Source of the DNA: JAHBNG01 sp039028975
Lineage (GTDB): Bacteria > Chloroflexota > Anaerolineae > Caldilineales > Caldilineaceae
Assembly: GCA_039028975.1 (NCBI GenBank)
Contig: JBCCHB010000147.1
Coordinates: forward strand, 1 to 40,521
DNA length: 40,521 nt
Direction: 5' to 3'
Below are positions 31,321 through 40,145 of the stretch, piece by piece; position 1 is the first letter of the stretch; the number at the start of each line of letters is the position of its first letter. A program made the translations under genes and the position numbers. Under the pieces are notes generated by a model. It ran no database searches. It was given only the letters and a program-made list of their open reading frames with translations, and was not told the DNA's origin.

Positions 31321-31671
31321 ATGTCATATATATACTGTATTCGTGTGAATCCTGAAACGACAGATGATGTTAATCTCAAATTTCGGGAAGCTGGCCTCAA
31401 GGGTGAAGTATTGGCTACAATGGAGGGTAAATTCTTCGTTTCCCCACAGTTGAGCCATAAGATGTGGTCTGCCTATCCACAATCAAAGGAACCAACAAGC
31501 CAAATCGATACGGGATGGGATGAAGCAATTGCTGACTGTGTCAAGCTCTTACAAGACAACTATGGAATGGCTCCGCCCGCGGGTAAGGCAGACTGGCAGG
31601 AGATTCAATCTTTCCGCTGTACGAAGATGGAATCTTTTGTTAGAGAATTTGATGTGGTACATACTGTTTGA
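31321..31671 (+). CDS. Unknown protein between two copies of a LAL 3' end
   Basis: 116 aa starting MSYIYCIRVNPETTDDVNLK; AAAGGG precedes the ATG. Mixed alpha/beta composition with a helical middle (WDEAIADCVKLLQDNYGM) and no membrane helix. No family recognised. It lies on the opposite strand to the LAL genes, framed by the duplicated HTH-coding DNA, as if a cassette had come in together with the duplication. Confidence 0.6.
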   Translation: MSYIYCIRVNPETTDDVNLKFREAGLKGEVLATMEGKFFVSPQLSHKMWSAYPQSKEPTSQIDTGWDEAIADCVKLLQDNYGMAPPAGKADWQEIQSFRCTKMESFVREFDVVHTV

Positions 31672-31727
31672 AGGGATCGATTTCACTGAAAACGATATCC
31701 GTTTCCAAGAATTGCTCCAATCTCAAG

Positions 31728-34430
31728 CTACTGAATGAGGTTTAGCTCCATGGCTTTGGCAATCGCCAAGGTGCGTTTGTTGACGCCCAGCTTGCCATAG
31801 ATGTTTTTGGTGTGGTAGAGGACGGTGTTGAGGCTAATGAAGAGCTTTTCGGCAACTTCTTTGTTCTTCAGCCCGGCGGCAACGAGTGCCAGAATTTCCA
31901 GCTCGCGCTCGCTGAGGGGTTCGACTAGCGCTTGCGACTGTAGCTGGTCGGCAGGTTCGTCAAACGCTGCCAGTAGGTGGGCAGTGTAGTTGGAGATAGT
32001 GTAGTTGGGGGCGATATTTTGGGAAACGGCCGCTTTTAACAAGTCAGCCATCGGTTCCCCCTCTTGCACAAATAGTTGAAAATATCCTTGCGGTTGCGCC
32101 AGCCGCAGCGTCTCTTCTAAATGTGCCAGCGCACTTTGTTGATTGCCTTGTGCATCCTCAACCAAAGCCAGCAGCAGCAGGCACTCAATCTCGCTCCCCA
32201 TGCGTTTTTCGGCACGTGCCTTTTGCAACAATCTGTCGAGCAATGAGAACGCATCCTGTAGCAGTTGATGGTCCTGGTCACGCCGATACAGGGCAATGTT
32301 CAGCCTTGCCAGCGTTAGATGCTCATATTCACGTAAAAAGCTGAGCTCGTCTATGGGCAGTTGGTGCTGCGTTGCCCACGCCTGCACCTGCGCTAGCTCG
32401 CCTTGGGCCAGCCATATGCGACATTGGATTGCGTCAATTGGGGCGTATTCAGCCATCCGCCCGGGCTGGTAGATTGCGGCGGCACGGTCAAGGTGCGCCT
32501 CTGCTGCCATCAAATCCCCTACTGCCCAGGCAAGGCTGGCGGCGGCAACCTCCTGCAAATGTTCACGCCCTAGCGTCCCCGCCTGTTCGCTATGCTCGGT
32601 ACTTTGACTCAGATGCTGCCGCGCCGCTTCCAAATCCCCTTGTTCGCAGTGGAGCAGGCCTAGGCCCCGATGCAGGCTGGCGATTGAACGGAATAACGGT
32701 TGACCACTGTCTGCAATCAGACCCAGGGCGCGCGTGTGCGTTGCAGCCGCCTCACGCAACTGCCCCAACCTCACTTTGATCTGGGCCAAAGCCTGCATGC
32801 CGCTAACCGCAAAAAGTAAATTGTCTGCTCTCTGAAAATGGACAATGGCCGCCGCAAAGGAATCGACAGCGTCATTCAACTCACCGCCTGTCCATTGGGC
32901 CATCCCGAGGGTGACGGTAGGTATGCCGCGATAAAAATGGTCATCATCAGGCACGAGATCAAGTGTCTGTTGGACGTATCGCTTGGTTGCGGCAAGGTCG
33001 CCTCGCCCCATTGCCAGATACGCCTGTCCAGCGGCGATAGTCGCTGGCAACGCCTCATATTCCCGCTTGTCTACAACCACCATGTCGCTAGAAGGAATCT
33101 CTAGCCAGCGTTCTGCATCTTGCAAGCGCGGCTCGGCAGCCTCAAACTGGCCAGTGTCCAATAAGGCCCAGCCGTATCCAGCACTAAGCACGGGCCGCGC
33201 GCGGATCAGTGCATCGGGCAAGGCCTGGACCCATTTTAACCATTTGGCCTCTTGAAAGCTGCGATCCATGTCATGCCAGGCTAGCTCGGTTTGGTCGGCA
33301 GCAAGCTCGAAATCGTTGGCCGCCATAGCATGAGCAATGGCCTCATGTCGGGCGTTCTGTTCAACAAACCAGTGGCTGGCCCGCTGGTGACTGATGGTCG
33401 CCATCTCCGGCTGTTTGGTTTGCGCGTACGCTTGCAGTACATCGGCGAAGAGATGATGGTAGCGATACCAGTGCCGCTGATCGTCGAGCGGCACAACAAA
33501 GAGGTTGTCTCGTTCTAGCGCTTCGAGAATCTCTTGGGCGTGTGGCGTCTGGGTAACGGCCGCACACAGTGGGCCGCTCAACCGATCCAACATAGAGGTC
33601 GCTAATAAAAACGTACGAACATCTTCGCGCTGCCGCAACAACGCTTCTTCGACCAAATAATCGATCAGAAAGCGGTGACTGCCGGTAAAGTTTTGTACAA
33701 ACTGATCCAACTCAGCGGTTGCCCGGTTCTGCATCGACAGTGCGGCCATTTGTAGCCCGGTAATCCAGCCCTCGGTGCGGCTTTCCAGCAGCACAATTTG
33801 TGCTGGCTGCAAAGTCAGCCCCATGGTCTCCTGCAAAAACTGGGCTGCCTCGGCCTCGGTAAAGCGTAAGTCATCAGCACGCAGCTCAATCAGTTCCCCT
33901 CTGGCCCGCAGCCGCGCAATGGGGAAACCGGGGTCGCTACGGCTGGTGAGCAGCAGCGTCATCTGCAGCGGCATCAGCTCCAGCAATGTTGCCAGCGTCT
34001 CATCCACATCAGCCGAATCAATCACATGATAATCATCGAGGATGAGGCAAAATGGCGTTTCGACCTGCGTTACATCGTTGATAAAGGCTTTGGCTAACGT
34101 TTTAGCGGGCAGCGGTTGGCTGGATTGCAGCAGTTGGGTAAGGGTGGATTGGGTATTGGGTAACGGCTCTATTGCTGCTGTGAGATAACGAAAAAATTGC
34201 TGTGGATCGCTGTCCTCTTCATCTAGTGATAACCAGCAGCTTTGCACATCATCAAGCTGTCGCAACCAGTTAGCGATGAGCGTGGTCTTGCCATACCCAG
34301 CGGGGGCAGAGACAAGGATCAGCTTGGTTTGGGGATTCACGGTTAATCGAGCATGCAGCTGCGGCCGTTCTATCCAGTCGGGGCGGGGAGGCGGTGTATA
34401 GAGCTTTGTTTGCAGGATGGTGGCGAACAT
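31728..34430 (-). CDS. LAL (MalT-type, LuxR family) transcriptional regulator
   Basis: 900 aa, full length. Starts MFATILQTKLYTPPPRPDWI. Walker A SAPAGYGKTT (41-50), Walker B CLILDDYH (128-135), TPR-like helices from about 400 to 820, and LuxR HTH at the end (LSERELEILALVAAGLKNKE). AGGAAG precedes the ATG. The HTH is almost identical to that of the 35.4-kb gene, so both should bind the same DNA; the spaced AAAYTGTGGTTGTGG repeats near 35.3 and 25.3 kb are candidates. Its leader can form a hairpin reaching the RBS. Confidence 0.94.
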   Translation of the reverse strand: MFATILQTKLYTPPPRPDWIERPQLHARLTVNPQTKLILVSAPAGYGKTTLIANWLRQLDDVQSCWLSLDEEDSDPQQFFRYLTAAIEPLPNTQSTLTQLLQSSQPLPAKTLAKAFINDVTQVETPFCLILDDYHVIDSADVDETLATLLELMPLQMTLLLTSRSDPGFPIARLRARGELIELRADDLRFTEAEAAQFLQETMGLTLQPAQIVLLESRTEGWITGLQMAALSMQNRATAELDQFVQNFTGSHRFLIDYLVEEALLRQREDVRTFLLATSMLDRLSGPLCAAVTQTPHAQEILEALERDNLFVVPLDDQRHWYRYHHLFADVLQAYAQTKQPEMATISHQRASHWFVEQNARHEAIAHAMAANDFELAADQTELAWHDMDRSFQEAKWLKWVQALPDALIRARPVLSAGYGWALLDTGQFEAAEPRLQDAERWLEIPSSDMVVVDKREYEALPATIAAGQAYLAMGRGDLAATKRYVQQTLDLVPDDDHFYRGIPTVTLGMAQWTGGELNDAVDSFAAAIVHFQRADNLLFAVSGMQALAQIKVRLGQLREAAATHTRALGLIADSGQPLFRSIASLHRGLGLLHCEQGDLEAARQHLSQSTEHSEQAGTLGREHLQEVAAASLAWAVGDLMAAEAHLDRAAAIYQPGRMAEYAPIDAIQCRIWLAQGELAQVQAWATQHQLPIDELSFLREYEHLTLARLNIALYRRDQDHQLLQDAFSLLDRLLQKARAEKRMGSEIECLLLLALVEDAQGNQQSALAHLEETLRLAQPQGYFQLFVQEGEPMADLLKAAVSQNIAPNYTISNYTAHLLAAFDEPADQLQSQALVEPLSERELEILALVAAGLKNKEVAEKLFISLNTVLYHTKNIYGKLGVNKRTLAIAKAMELNLIQ

Positions 34431-34438
34431 TGCATCTT

Positions 34439-34512
34439 CCTATAATCAGAGACAGAGCATTGAACTGACCAAGTCTTCATCTCTGATTATAGGACAATGT
34501 AGCAAAGGATTA
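34439..34512 (-). promoter_or_regulatory. LAL promoter and leader hairpin
   Basis: On the minus strand CCACTATAAT supplies a -10 (34507-34512). The same ten bases lie before the 35.4-kb LAL gene. Between it and the ATG, CCTATAATCAGAGA and TCTCTGATTATAGG (34480-34493, 34439-34452) are perfect 14-bp complements around 27 bases. The second arm ends in the AGG of the ribosome-binding site, so the fold could limit translation. Confidence 0.55.
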
Positions 34513-34784
34513 TAGTGGGCACCATCCTCATCAGCTTATTCGATAAGTGATTTCAAAACGGTATCTTCTCCTAGATGCAAGTCATCTACCGACTGAACAA
34601 CGAGCGTGTCTGGCTTTATCGGGCCAATGCCGTGGCCAAGCACCACCGTTGTTGGCATCTCCAACTGGTGCGATCGGTCTACGCCACCAGCTGGAGAGTA
34701 CGCCTTTCCTATCCTATACAGATCATCCCAAGCAGGATAGACGACGCGGTTGCCAAAGTTGCACTGAGGGAGAAAGTAGTGGTA
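34513..34784. other. Stretch without a recognised gene
   Basis: A plus-strand frame from 34575 (MQVIYRLNNERVWLYRANAV) has protein-like composition for about 70 codons but then runs through the antisense of the glycine-zipper gene. It could be a gene remnant; no family is recognised. Confidence 0.3.
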
Positions 34785-34958
34785 TCAATTGCTTGTCGGG
34801 CTGCCGTTTGCACGGTTCATTGCCACACCCATTGCCACACCGAGTGCAGCACCAATGCTAGTCCCGAGTGCCAAGTTGCCAGAGGCAACGCCGATAGCGG
34901 TGCCGATTCCGATGCCGATGGCTACTACTACACCAATGGAAAGTGTTTTGTTTTTCAT
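34785..34958 (-). CDS. Glycine-zipper membrane peptide
   Basis: 57 aa: MKNKTLSIGVVVAIGIGIGT, AIGVASGNLALGTSIGAALG, VAMGVAMNRANGSPTSN. Two zipper runs separated by SGN, where the 22.1-kb and 17.0-kb relatives have LDN. AAGGAACAAAATG gives an RBS. It lies 30 bases downstream of the small conserved protein gene (34989) in the same orientation, so they are probably one transcript. Function not known; a membrane pore, scaffold or stress peptide is possible. Confidence 0.65.
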   Translation of the reverse strand: MKNKTLSIGVVVAIGIGIGTAIGVASGNLALGTSIGAALGVAMGVAMNRANGSPTSN

Positions 34959-34988
34959 CATTTTGTTCCTTTTGTCATTGATTCATGG

Positions 34989-35216
34989 TTAATAAGATGT
35001 AGAATTGACTGAAAGCAGCGTCAGGCCCAAATTGTTGATCTTTCTCAGCAGACCATGAAGAGCAGCTTGGTCTTGAATGGTGCCACACAAAACCGTATGA
35101 CCTTCTGGCGTCTGCTCGATGGTGACCCCGTCAAACCATTCCTGCCACTGTTTATCCAAATGCTCTTCAATTGCAATCGTATAATAGCGCTGTGTGCCTG
35201 TGCTGTTGTTCGTCAT
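34989..35216 (-). CDS. Small conserved protein, paralogue B
   Basis: 75 aa from the second ATG (MTNNSTGTQRYYTIAIEEHL), about 65% identical to the 25.0-kb paralogue over the shared part (QTPEGHTVLCGTIQDQAALH, GLLRKINNLGLTLLSVNS). No Shine-Dalgarno; TATTCT lies six bases before this ATG, so the mRNA probably starts at the AUG itself. Upstream are five phased operator-like repeats. It follows the frameshifted LAL gene in the same orientation. Confidence 0.75.
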   Translation of the reverse strand: MTNNSTGTQRYYTIAIEEHLDKQWQEWFDGVTIEQTPEGHTVLCGTIQDQAALHGLLRKINNLGLTLLSVNSTSY

Positions 35217-35222
35217 GTGCAT

Positions 35223-35357
35223 AGAATAGCGCAGATGGCTGCGCAAGTCGCCACAAGAAATTGTGGTTGTGGGGATCGAAAAACTGTGGTTGTGGAGATG
35301 AAAACTGTGAGGTGAAGAAGAGAAAATTGTGATGTGGAGAGGGGAAATTGTAGCTCT
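35223..35357 (-). promoter_or_regulatory. Promoter with five helically phased operator repeats
   Basis: On the plus strand, copies start at 35258 (AAATTGTGGTTGTGG), 35281 (AAACTGTGGTTGTGG), 35302 (AAACTGTGAGGTGAA), 35324 (AAATTGTGATGTGG) and 35345 (AAATTGTAGC). Spacing is 23, 21, 22 and 21 bp, two helix turns each. The -10 (TATTCT on the minus strand) is 35223-35228, 30 bp from the first copy. This fits an activator that binds from about -42 outward, such as a LAL protein. Confidence 0.75.
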
Positions 35358-35389
35358 CTATCAGAACTGATCTAATCTCATCTCATCCG

Positions 35390-37707
35390 CTATTGAATGA
35401 GGTTGAGTTCTCTGCCCTTGGCAATCGCCAAGGCACGTTTGTTAACGCCGAGTTTGCTGTAGATGTTTTTGGTGTGGTGGAGGACGGTGTTGAGGCTGAT
35501 GAAGAGTTCCTCGGCAACCTCTTTATTCTTCAGCCCGGTAGCAATGAGTGTTAGAACTTCTAATTCACGCTCGCTAAGGGGATCGACCAGGGGCTGTTCT
35601 GGCTGAGCAATCTCCGGTGCAGCCACGAATTTTGCACGGGCCAACGAGGCACCTGCGGCCAACCGGCGGACGGTCTGCAACTGCATAGGTGGTGGATCTG
35701 AACGGCTGAACACACTTTTCAAAAATTCAACTTGCTGGGCCAAGTCCGGATTCTTGATAGAAACGGCCGCTTCCTCAACCGACTCCACGGCTAGCCTGAC
35801 TGTCTCAGCATCTCCCGCCTTCTGTGCTACCAGCGCCAAGAGCATGCTACTGCGGATGACTCCGCTGGCTGCATTGTGAAAGCGGCCATGGGCCTCCACC
35901 TGGGTAATTTCTCGTCGCGCCTCTTCCCAATCCCCTGCCAAAAAGGCCAGATGGGCCAACCCAAGATGCAGGTAGGTGAGTACCGGACTTTGCCCCTGCC
36001 CTTGCTCGGTGGCAAGAGTGTACGTTTTGTTCAAAACAGCGGTTGCTGTCGCCACCTCTCCTCGCTGTAGATAGGCCAATCCAAGGTAGCCTCCCGCCAC
36101 AAAAGCCATGTTCAGATTGGAGCCTTGCTGAGCCAACGCAGCCGATTCTTCCAGCAACTGAACGGCGACATCCCAATCACCATCGACCGCCATGAGCTGC
36201 ACCACCCCCAGTTGCAACAGTGCTGAACAGCGAGCCTCCGCCCCGTCAGCTGGAGCAAGTTTCAACGCCAGCGTTGCCTCTGCTTGCATCACCGGTAGAT
36301 TTTCAATATTGCGGGCGTTGTTGGCCCGGATGAGGGCGGTGACGACGCGAGTATCGGGCGCTCCTTGTGTGGCAGCTTCCACTGCCAGCAAGTACGGTTC
36401 AACCGCATCCCGTTCTCCCTGATTCATCAGCACCCAGGCGTAATCTAAGCAGAGGCGCGGTTGATCCAGCAGCCGCTCATGCGGAAACGCATCGTACCAG
36501 CGGCGCAAGCGGCTGAGCTTACCCTGAAAGAGAAATCTCAGCCCATTTTCTACCAACCAGGGCACCGCCATGTCCAAAGCGCCTGCCGCGATAGCATAGT
36601 CGATGGCATCTTCCATCAAATCATTTTCGGCAGACCAAAGGGCTGCTTGTTGGCGGATGGTGCTAGCCGTATCGGCGGACACTTTTTGCCGCAATAGGTC
36701 TGCAAAGAGGTGATGGTAGCGGTACCAGCACCGTTCGTCATCCAGGGGCATGAGGAAAGTATTGGTTACTTCTAGTTGCTCCAGAATCTGTTGGGATTGG
36801 CGATTAGAGGTCAGCGCTTGAGTCTTGCTGAGAAGCGCATCACACAGGCCGGCATTTAGGCGGTTGAGAACGGCCGTGAGTAACAAAAACGATTGCACGT
36901 CGGGCGACACCTGGGCCAGCACCTCGTCGGTCAGGTAATCCATGATGAAACGGTGGCTACCGGTGAAGCTCTGCACAAAGCCTGCCAAATCACTGTGATC
37001 GCGATTCTGCATTGAAATTGCGGCCATTTGCAGCCCCGCAATCCAGCCTTCAGTCTGGCTTTCTAAGGCTGCTATCTGCTCGGTGGTGAGCGTCAGACCC
37101 ATCGTCTCCTGCAAAAATTGGGCAGCTTCTGCATCAGTAAAGCGTAGGTCGGTAGCGCGCAGCTCAATCATTTGACCTCTGGCCCGCAGCCGCGAAATGG
37201 GAAAGCCAGGATCGCTGCGGCTGGTTATTAATAGCGTCATCTGCGGCGGCATCAGCTCCAGCAGCGTTGCCAGTGCAGTATCTATCTCTCTCGAGTCGAT
37301 GGCGTGGTAATCGTCGAGGATGAGGCAAAATGGCGTGTCAACCGGTGTCACATCGTTGATGAATGCTTGGGCCAGTGTTTTGGGGGTAACGGTTGAGCAG
37401 ATTGCAGAAGCTGAGTGAGGGTGGATCGGGCGTTGGGTAACGGTTCTATCGCAGCCGACAGATAACGAAAAAATTGCTGCGGATCGCTGTCATCCTCGTT
37501 CAGCGAGAGCCAGCAGCTCTGTACCCCATCTAGCTGACGCAACCAGTTCGTGACGAGCGTGGTCTTGCCATACCCAGCGGGGGCAGAGACAAGGATCAGC
37601 TTGGTTTGGGGGGTAACCGACAATCGATCAAGCAAGCGCGGCCGTTCTACCCAGCCGGAACGAGCAGGAGGCAGGTATAGTTTGGTTTGCAGGAGTGAAT
37701 CAAACAT
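35390..37707 (-). CDS. LAL regulator with a -1 frameshift at a slippery heptamer
   Basis: Two frames join into about 772 residues. The first (37348-37707) has MFDSLLQTKLYLPPARSGWV and Walker A SAPAGYGKTT (41-50), then stops after 119 residues. The second (to 35390) holds Walker B CLILDDYH, TPR-like helices and an intact LuxR HTH (LSERELEVLTLIATGLKNKE). The intact paralogue at 31728 shows where they join: C-CCA-AAA (37384-37378), in the correct phase for a -1 shift, restores PKTLAQAFIND. TATAAT 8 bases before the ATG and no RBS suggest a leaderless mRNA. It may be a sequencing error, a real mutation or programmed frameshifting. Shorter TPR region than its paralogues. Confidence 0.85.
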
Positions 37708-37767
37708 GGGATAGAATTATAGTGGAAAAGGGGGCAAGGAGGAAAAGGACCAATGGCCGTGCATCGT

Positions 37768-38535
37768 TTATCGTTCGCGGTTCTTCACATATCGCGAAAC
37801 AAGTAGACTGATCATCAATAGGAATATACCGGCAATGAGGGTCGTCCAATCAACGTTGGGCAGTCCGCCATCTAAACTGTCGATTGAGGCACCGAACAGA
37901 GTAAAGGAGAGTATACCGGGAACCGAACCAATGGCGGTTGCCAGCAGAAAAGCCTTCCAATCCAGGCGCAAGAGTCCACCCAGATAGTTGACGAGATCAA
38001 AGGGTAGAAAGACAAATCGCATGATCAAAACGGTCTCAAAGCTATTTTCGTGCATCCGCTTGGCATAACGCTGCATGATACCGTTGCGATTGTCATCCGT
38101 CTTGATAAATCCTGCACCAAAGTAGCGGCCAATCACATAGGCAGCCAGAGCCGATGCGTTGCTTCCAAGAATTGCATAGAGCGCGCCCCAAAAAGGCCCA
38201 AAAAGGAAGCCGCCGACAATCGTCAACAGTACGGCCGAGAAAAAGATGAGGGGGCGAATGGTGAAGATTGTTATGAAGAGTAGCGGCCCAAAGTCGCTGT
38301 TCTGTGTGAGGTTTAAGATCTGTCGAAGCGCAGCCAGCGGCGTCAGTCCATTAGCAGATGTATAGCTCAGATAGGTCGCGACGAGGATAGCCCAAAACGT
38401 TAGCACAGCCAGCTTTTGCCGGTGGCGTGAGAGCGCTGCAGATAGAGCATGGATTTTCTGATTACCTTCAGTTGTAATCTGCTGCCATTTGGTATGCGGC
38501 TGGGTTGCTAATTTGGTCAGTGTGCTTGTGGACAT
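37768..38535 (-). CDS. TVP38/TMEM64 (VTT domain) membrane protein
   Basis: 255 aa, about six membrane segments. A charged N-terminal 40 residues precede the first helix. VTT features: FFSAVLLTIVGGFLFGPFWG, ALYAILGSNASALAAYVIGR (G-x-x-x-A-x-x-x-Y-x-I-G-R-x-x-G) and RFVFLPFDLVNYLGGLLRLD, where the Pro-Phe-Asp loop matches the family. Related to DedA and to eukaryotic scramblases, so lipid transport is plausible. Intact length. It follows the frameshifted LAL promoter region tail to tail with nothing in between. Confidence 0.9.
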   Translation of the reverse strand: MSTSTLTKLATQPHTKWQQITTEGNQKIHALSAALSRHRQKLAVLTFWAILVATYLSYTSANGLTPLAALRQILNLTQNSDFGPLLFITIFTIRPLIFFSAVLLTIVGGFLFGPFWGALYAILGSNASALAAYVIGRYFGAGFIKTDDNRNGIMQRYAKRMHENSFETVLIMRFVFLPFDLVNYLGGLLRLDWKAFLLATAIGSVPGILSFTLFGASIDSLDGGLPNVDWTTLIAGIFLLMISLLVSRYVKNRER

Positions 38536-38554
38536 AATCTACCTTTACATTGTT

Positions 38555-38624
38555 GGACTTACGCACATCTCTGATTTCGATATGGCTAACGACATCCTAC
38601 TCAATCGGTGGTCTGCGTAAGTCC
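38555..38624. mobile_element. 70-bp MITE-like element
   Basis: GGACTTACGCA (38555-38565) and TGCGTAAGTCC (38614-38624) are perfect 11-bp terminal inverted repeats enclosing 48 non-coding bases. This end sequence is of the kind seen on IS5/IS630-type MITEs (recalled, not searched). No target duplication is evident. Confidence 0.55.
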
Positions 38625-38669
38625 TGCCTTGTTTTGAAATGTTAAGTGGTTTTGCTGCCCAGTAAACCG

Positions 38670-39212
38670 TTAGCCACCAAAATCAGCAGTTGAAAAGACG
38701 ACGTGAAACGGTTCGCAATAAATCATTACGCCGCCGTATTTGGAGAGATCCACATCAGCCGGAATCTTATAATTCTGGTTGCCGATATTGCCTTTGAGCG
38801 CACCGAGATCGACATGCTCGCCAAGGCTGTTATCTGCCCCGTTGCTGTTGTCTGTCCCTTCAATGTTCTCAACCAGAAGCACGCGTAAATCCGGACCGTT
38901 GGTCACTTCAAACGCTTCTAAGCGCAAGACGCGTTGATCGCCTTGTTGGAGAACCGTCGCACTGCCCGAGCCACGATGCAAAAAGTTCATATCTACAAAG
39001 TGGCCGCGGTTGACGACCATTGCTCCATCCGTTGCAAATGGGAATGGCTCATCAACAACAATGTTGATAAACAAGGGCGACGCCAGCCACCAGATAATTG
39101 AAGCGAGGACGACTGCGCCGAGCGTTAGTGCTGCGATAACGATATTGCGTTTTGGGTAAAATGATGGTCTATTACTCTTTGTGTTGAAGGTTGCTTGTTT
39201 AAGTAAACTCAT
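38670..39212 (-). CDS. DM13-domain protein with membrane anchor
   Basis: 180 aa. One membrane helix (about residues 24-46), then an extracytoplasmic DM13 domain: FLHRGSGSATVLQQGDQRVL, LEAFEVTNGPDLRVLLVENI (the G-P-D-L-x-V hallmark), GALKGNIGNQNYKIPADVDL and MIYCEPFHVVFSTADF with the conserved Cys. DM13 is proposed to be a redox or electron-transfer domain outside the membrane. It precedes nothing on the same strand closely except the VTT gene beyond a MITE. Confidence 0.92.
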   Translation of the reverse strand: MSLLKQATFNTKSNRPSFYPKRNIVIAALTLGAVVLASIIWWLASPLFINIVVDEPFPFATDGAMVVNRGHFVDMNFLHRGSGSATVLQQGDQRVLRLEAFEVTNGPDLRVLLVENIEGTDNSNGADNSLGEHVDLGALKGNIGNQNYKIPADVDLSKYGGVMIYCEPFHVVFSTADFGG

Positions 39213-39280
39213 GATTCACCTCATTGAGGTATGTGCGCAAGATGTCCTACGTACATACATAATTTGAAATAGATATGGTT

Positions 39281-39898
39281 TTAGCTAGGCTGTAATTGCA
39301 CATGTGCAGGAGATGGGAGTGGTTGGGCATCTTCACTAGGCCCTGTATAACTATGCCATTTATAAGCAGCAAGCAGCGCAAGGATCACCGTTGGCAAAAT
39401 CAGATCGCCAAGATAAAGCACCTCGAAGCCAGCGTTAGATGGTGACCAGTTGTCAAAAAGAATAATGTCACGGATATGAACATAGGCTGCGCCGTAGAGA
39501 AAGATTGCCTTACCCAGCGCCAACGCAGTCCATAAGTTGTCGCGAATCCACCACGCTAGTATCCCTACTACACCGAATCCCAAGTGATAGAAGGCCAACT
39601 CGATTTGAAATTGGCTACCCGTGGCCCAGCCAATGTCTTGCGCAATCATATCCCCAAAGAAGAAGTGACCTACAAAACCCCAAAGGCCGCCAAAGCCGTA
39701 ACCAACTACCAAAAAGTAGAGCAGAAAAACCTCCAGCACCCGCTTCGTTGTACGCGGCTGCTTGTCGCGCCAGAGGTGAATTAGCGCAGCCAAGGGAATC
39801 AGCGCAATAAAGAGTGTGGTACCAATGTACAAACGGATCATCCAGCCAATACCGATTAACTGAATTACGGGGATAAATCGTAAAACTGTTTTGGACAT
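39281..39898 (-). CDS. Six-helix membrane protein (DUF6790-like)
   Basis: 205 aa with about six membrane helices. The central FLVVGYGFGGLWGFVGHFFF, DMIAQDIGWATGSQFQIELA, FYHLGFGVVGILA is typical of a conserved polytopic family (DUF6790 as recalled), including the aromatic H-F-F and I-G-W. The ATG at 39898 follows CCAGGAGAGCTAAT. Same strand as the DM13 gene, 68 bases apart, so they may be co-transcribed. Function unknown. Confidence 0.8.
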   Translation of the reverse strand: MSKTVLRFIPVIQLIGIGWMIRLYIGTTLFIALIPLAALIHLWRDKQPRTTKRVLEVFLLYFLVVGYGFGGLWGFVGHFFFGDMIAQDIGWATGSQFQIELAFYHLGFGVVGILAWWIRDNLWTALALGKAIFLYGAAYVHIRDIILFDNWSPSNAGFEVLYLGDLILPTVILALLAAYKWHSYTGPSEDAQPLPSPAHVQLQPS

Positions 39899-39973
39899 AT
39901 TAGCTCTCCTGGAGTTGAGAATATGAAATTTACCAAAAGCCTGGATAGACTATATCAGGATCACCAGTTGCTA

Positions 39974-40032
39974 TCATGTATCCAAAGACACATTGGGCGA
40001 TCACATGCACGAATGTGTCTTTGGATACATGA
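39974..40032. repeat. Perfect 21-bp inverted repeat
   Basis: The left arm 39974-39994 (TCATGTATCCAAAGACACAT plus T) and the right arm 40012-40032 are perfect complements around 17 bases. It lies between divergent genes. It has no T-run, so it is unlikely to be a terminator. It could be an operator pair, a MITE or the source of a structured RNA. Otherwise 39899-40145 holds no gene. Confidence 0.85.
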
Positions 40033-40145
40033 CAAGTTGCGCAGTGGATTGATAGTGTGAGCAGAGGCAATTTTGTTGACCTGACTATCAGGGTTTCTTC
40101 TCTATTTACGTACTTTGTGGCACACGCTCCGAAATGGGAGTAATT

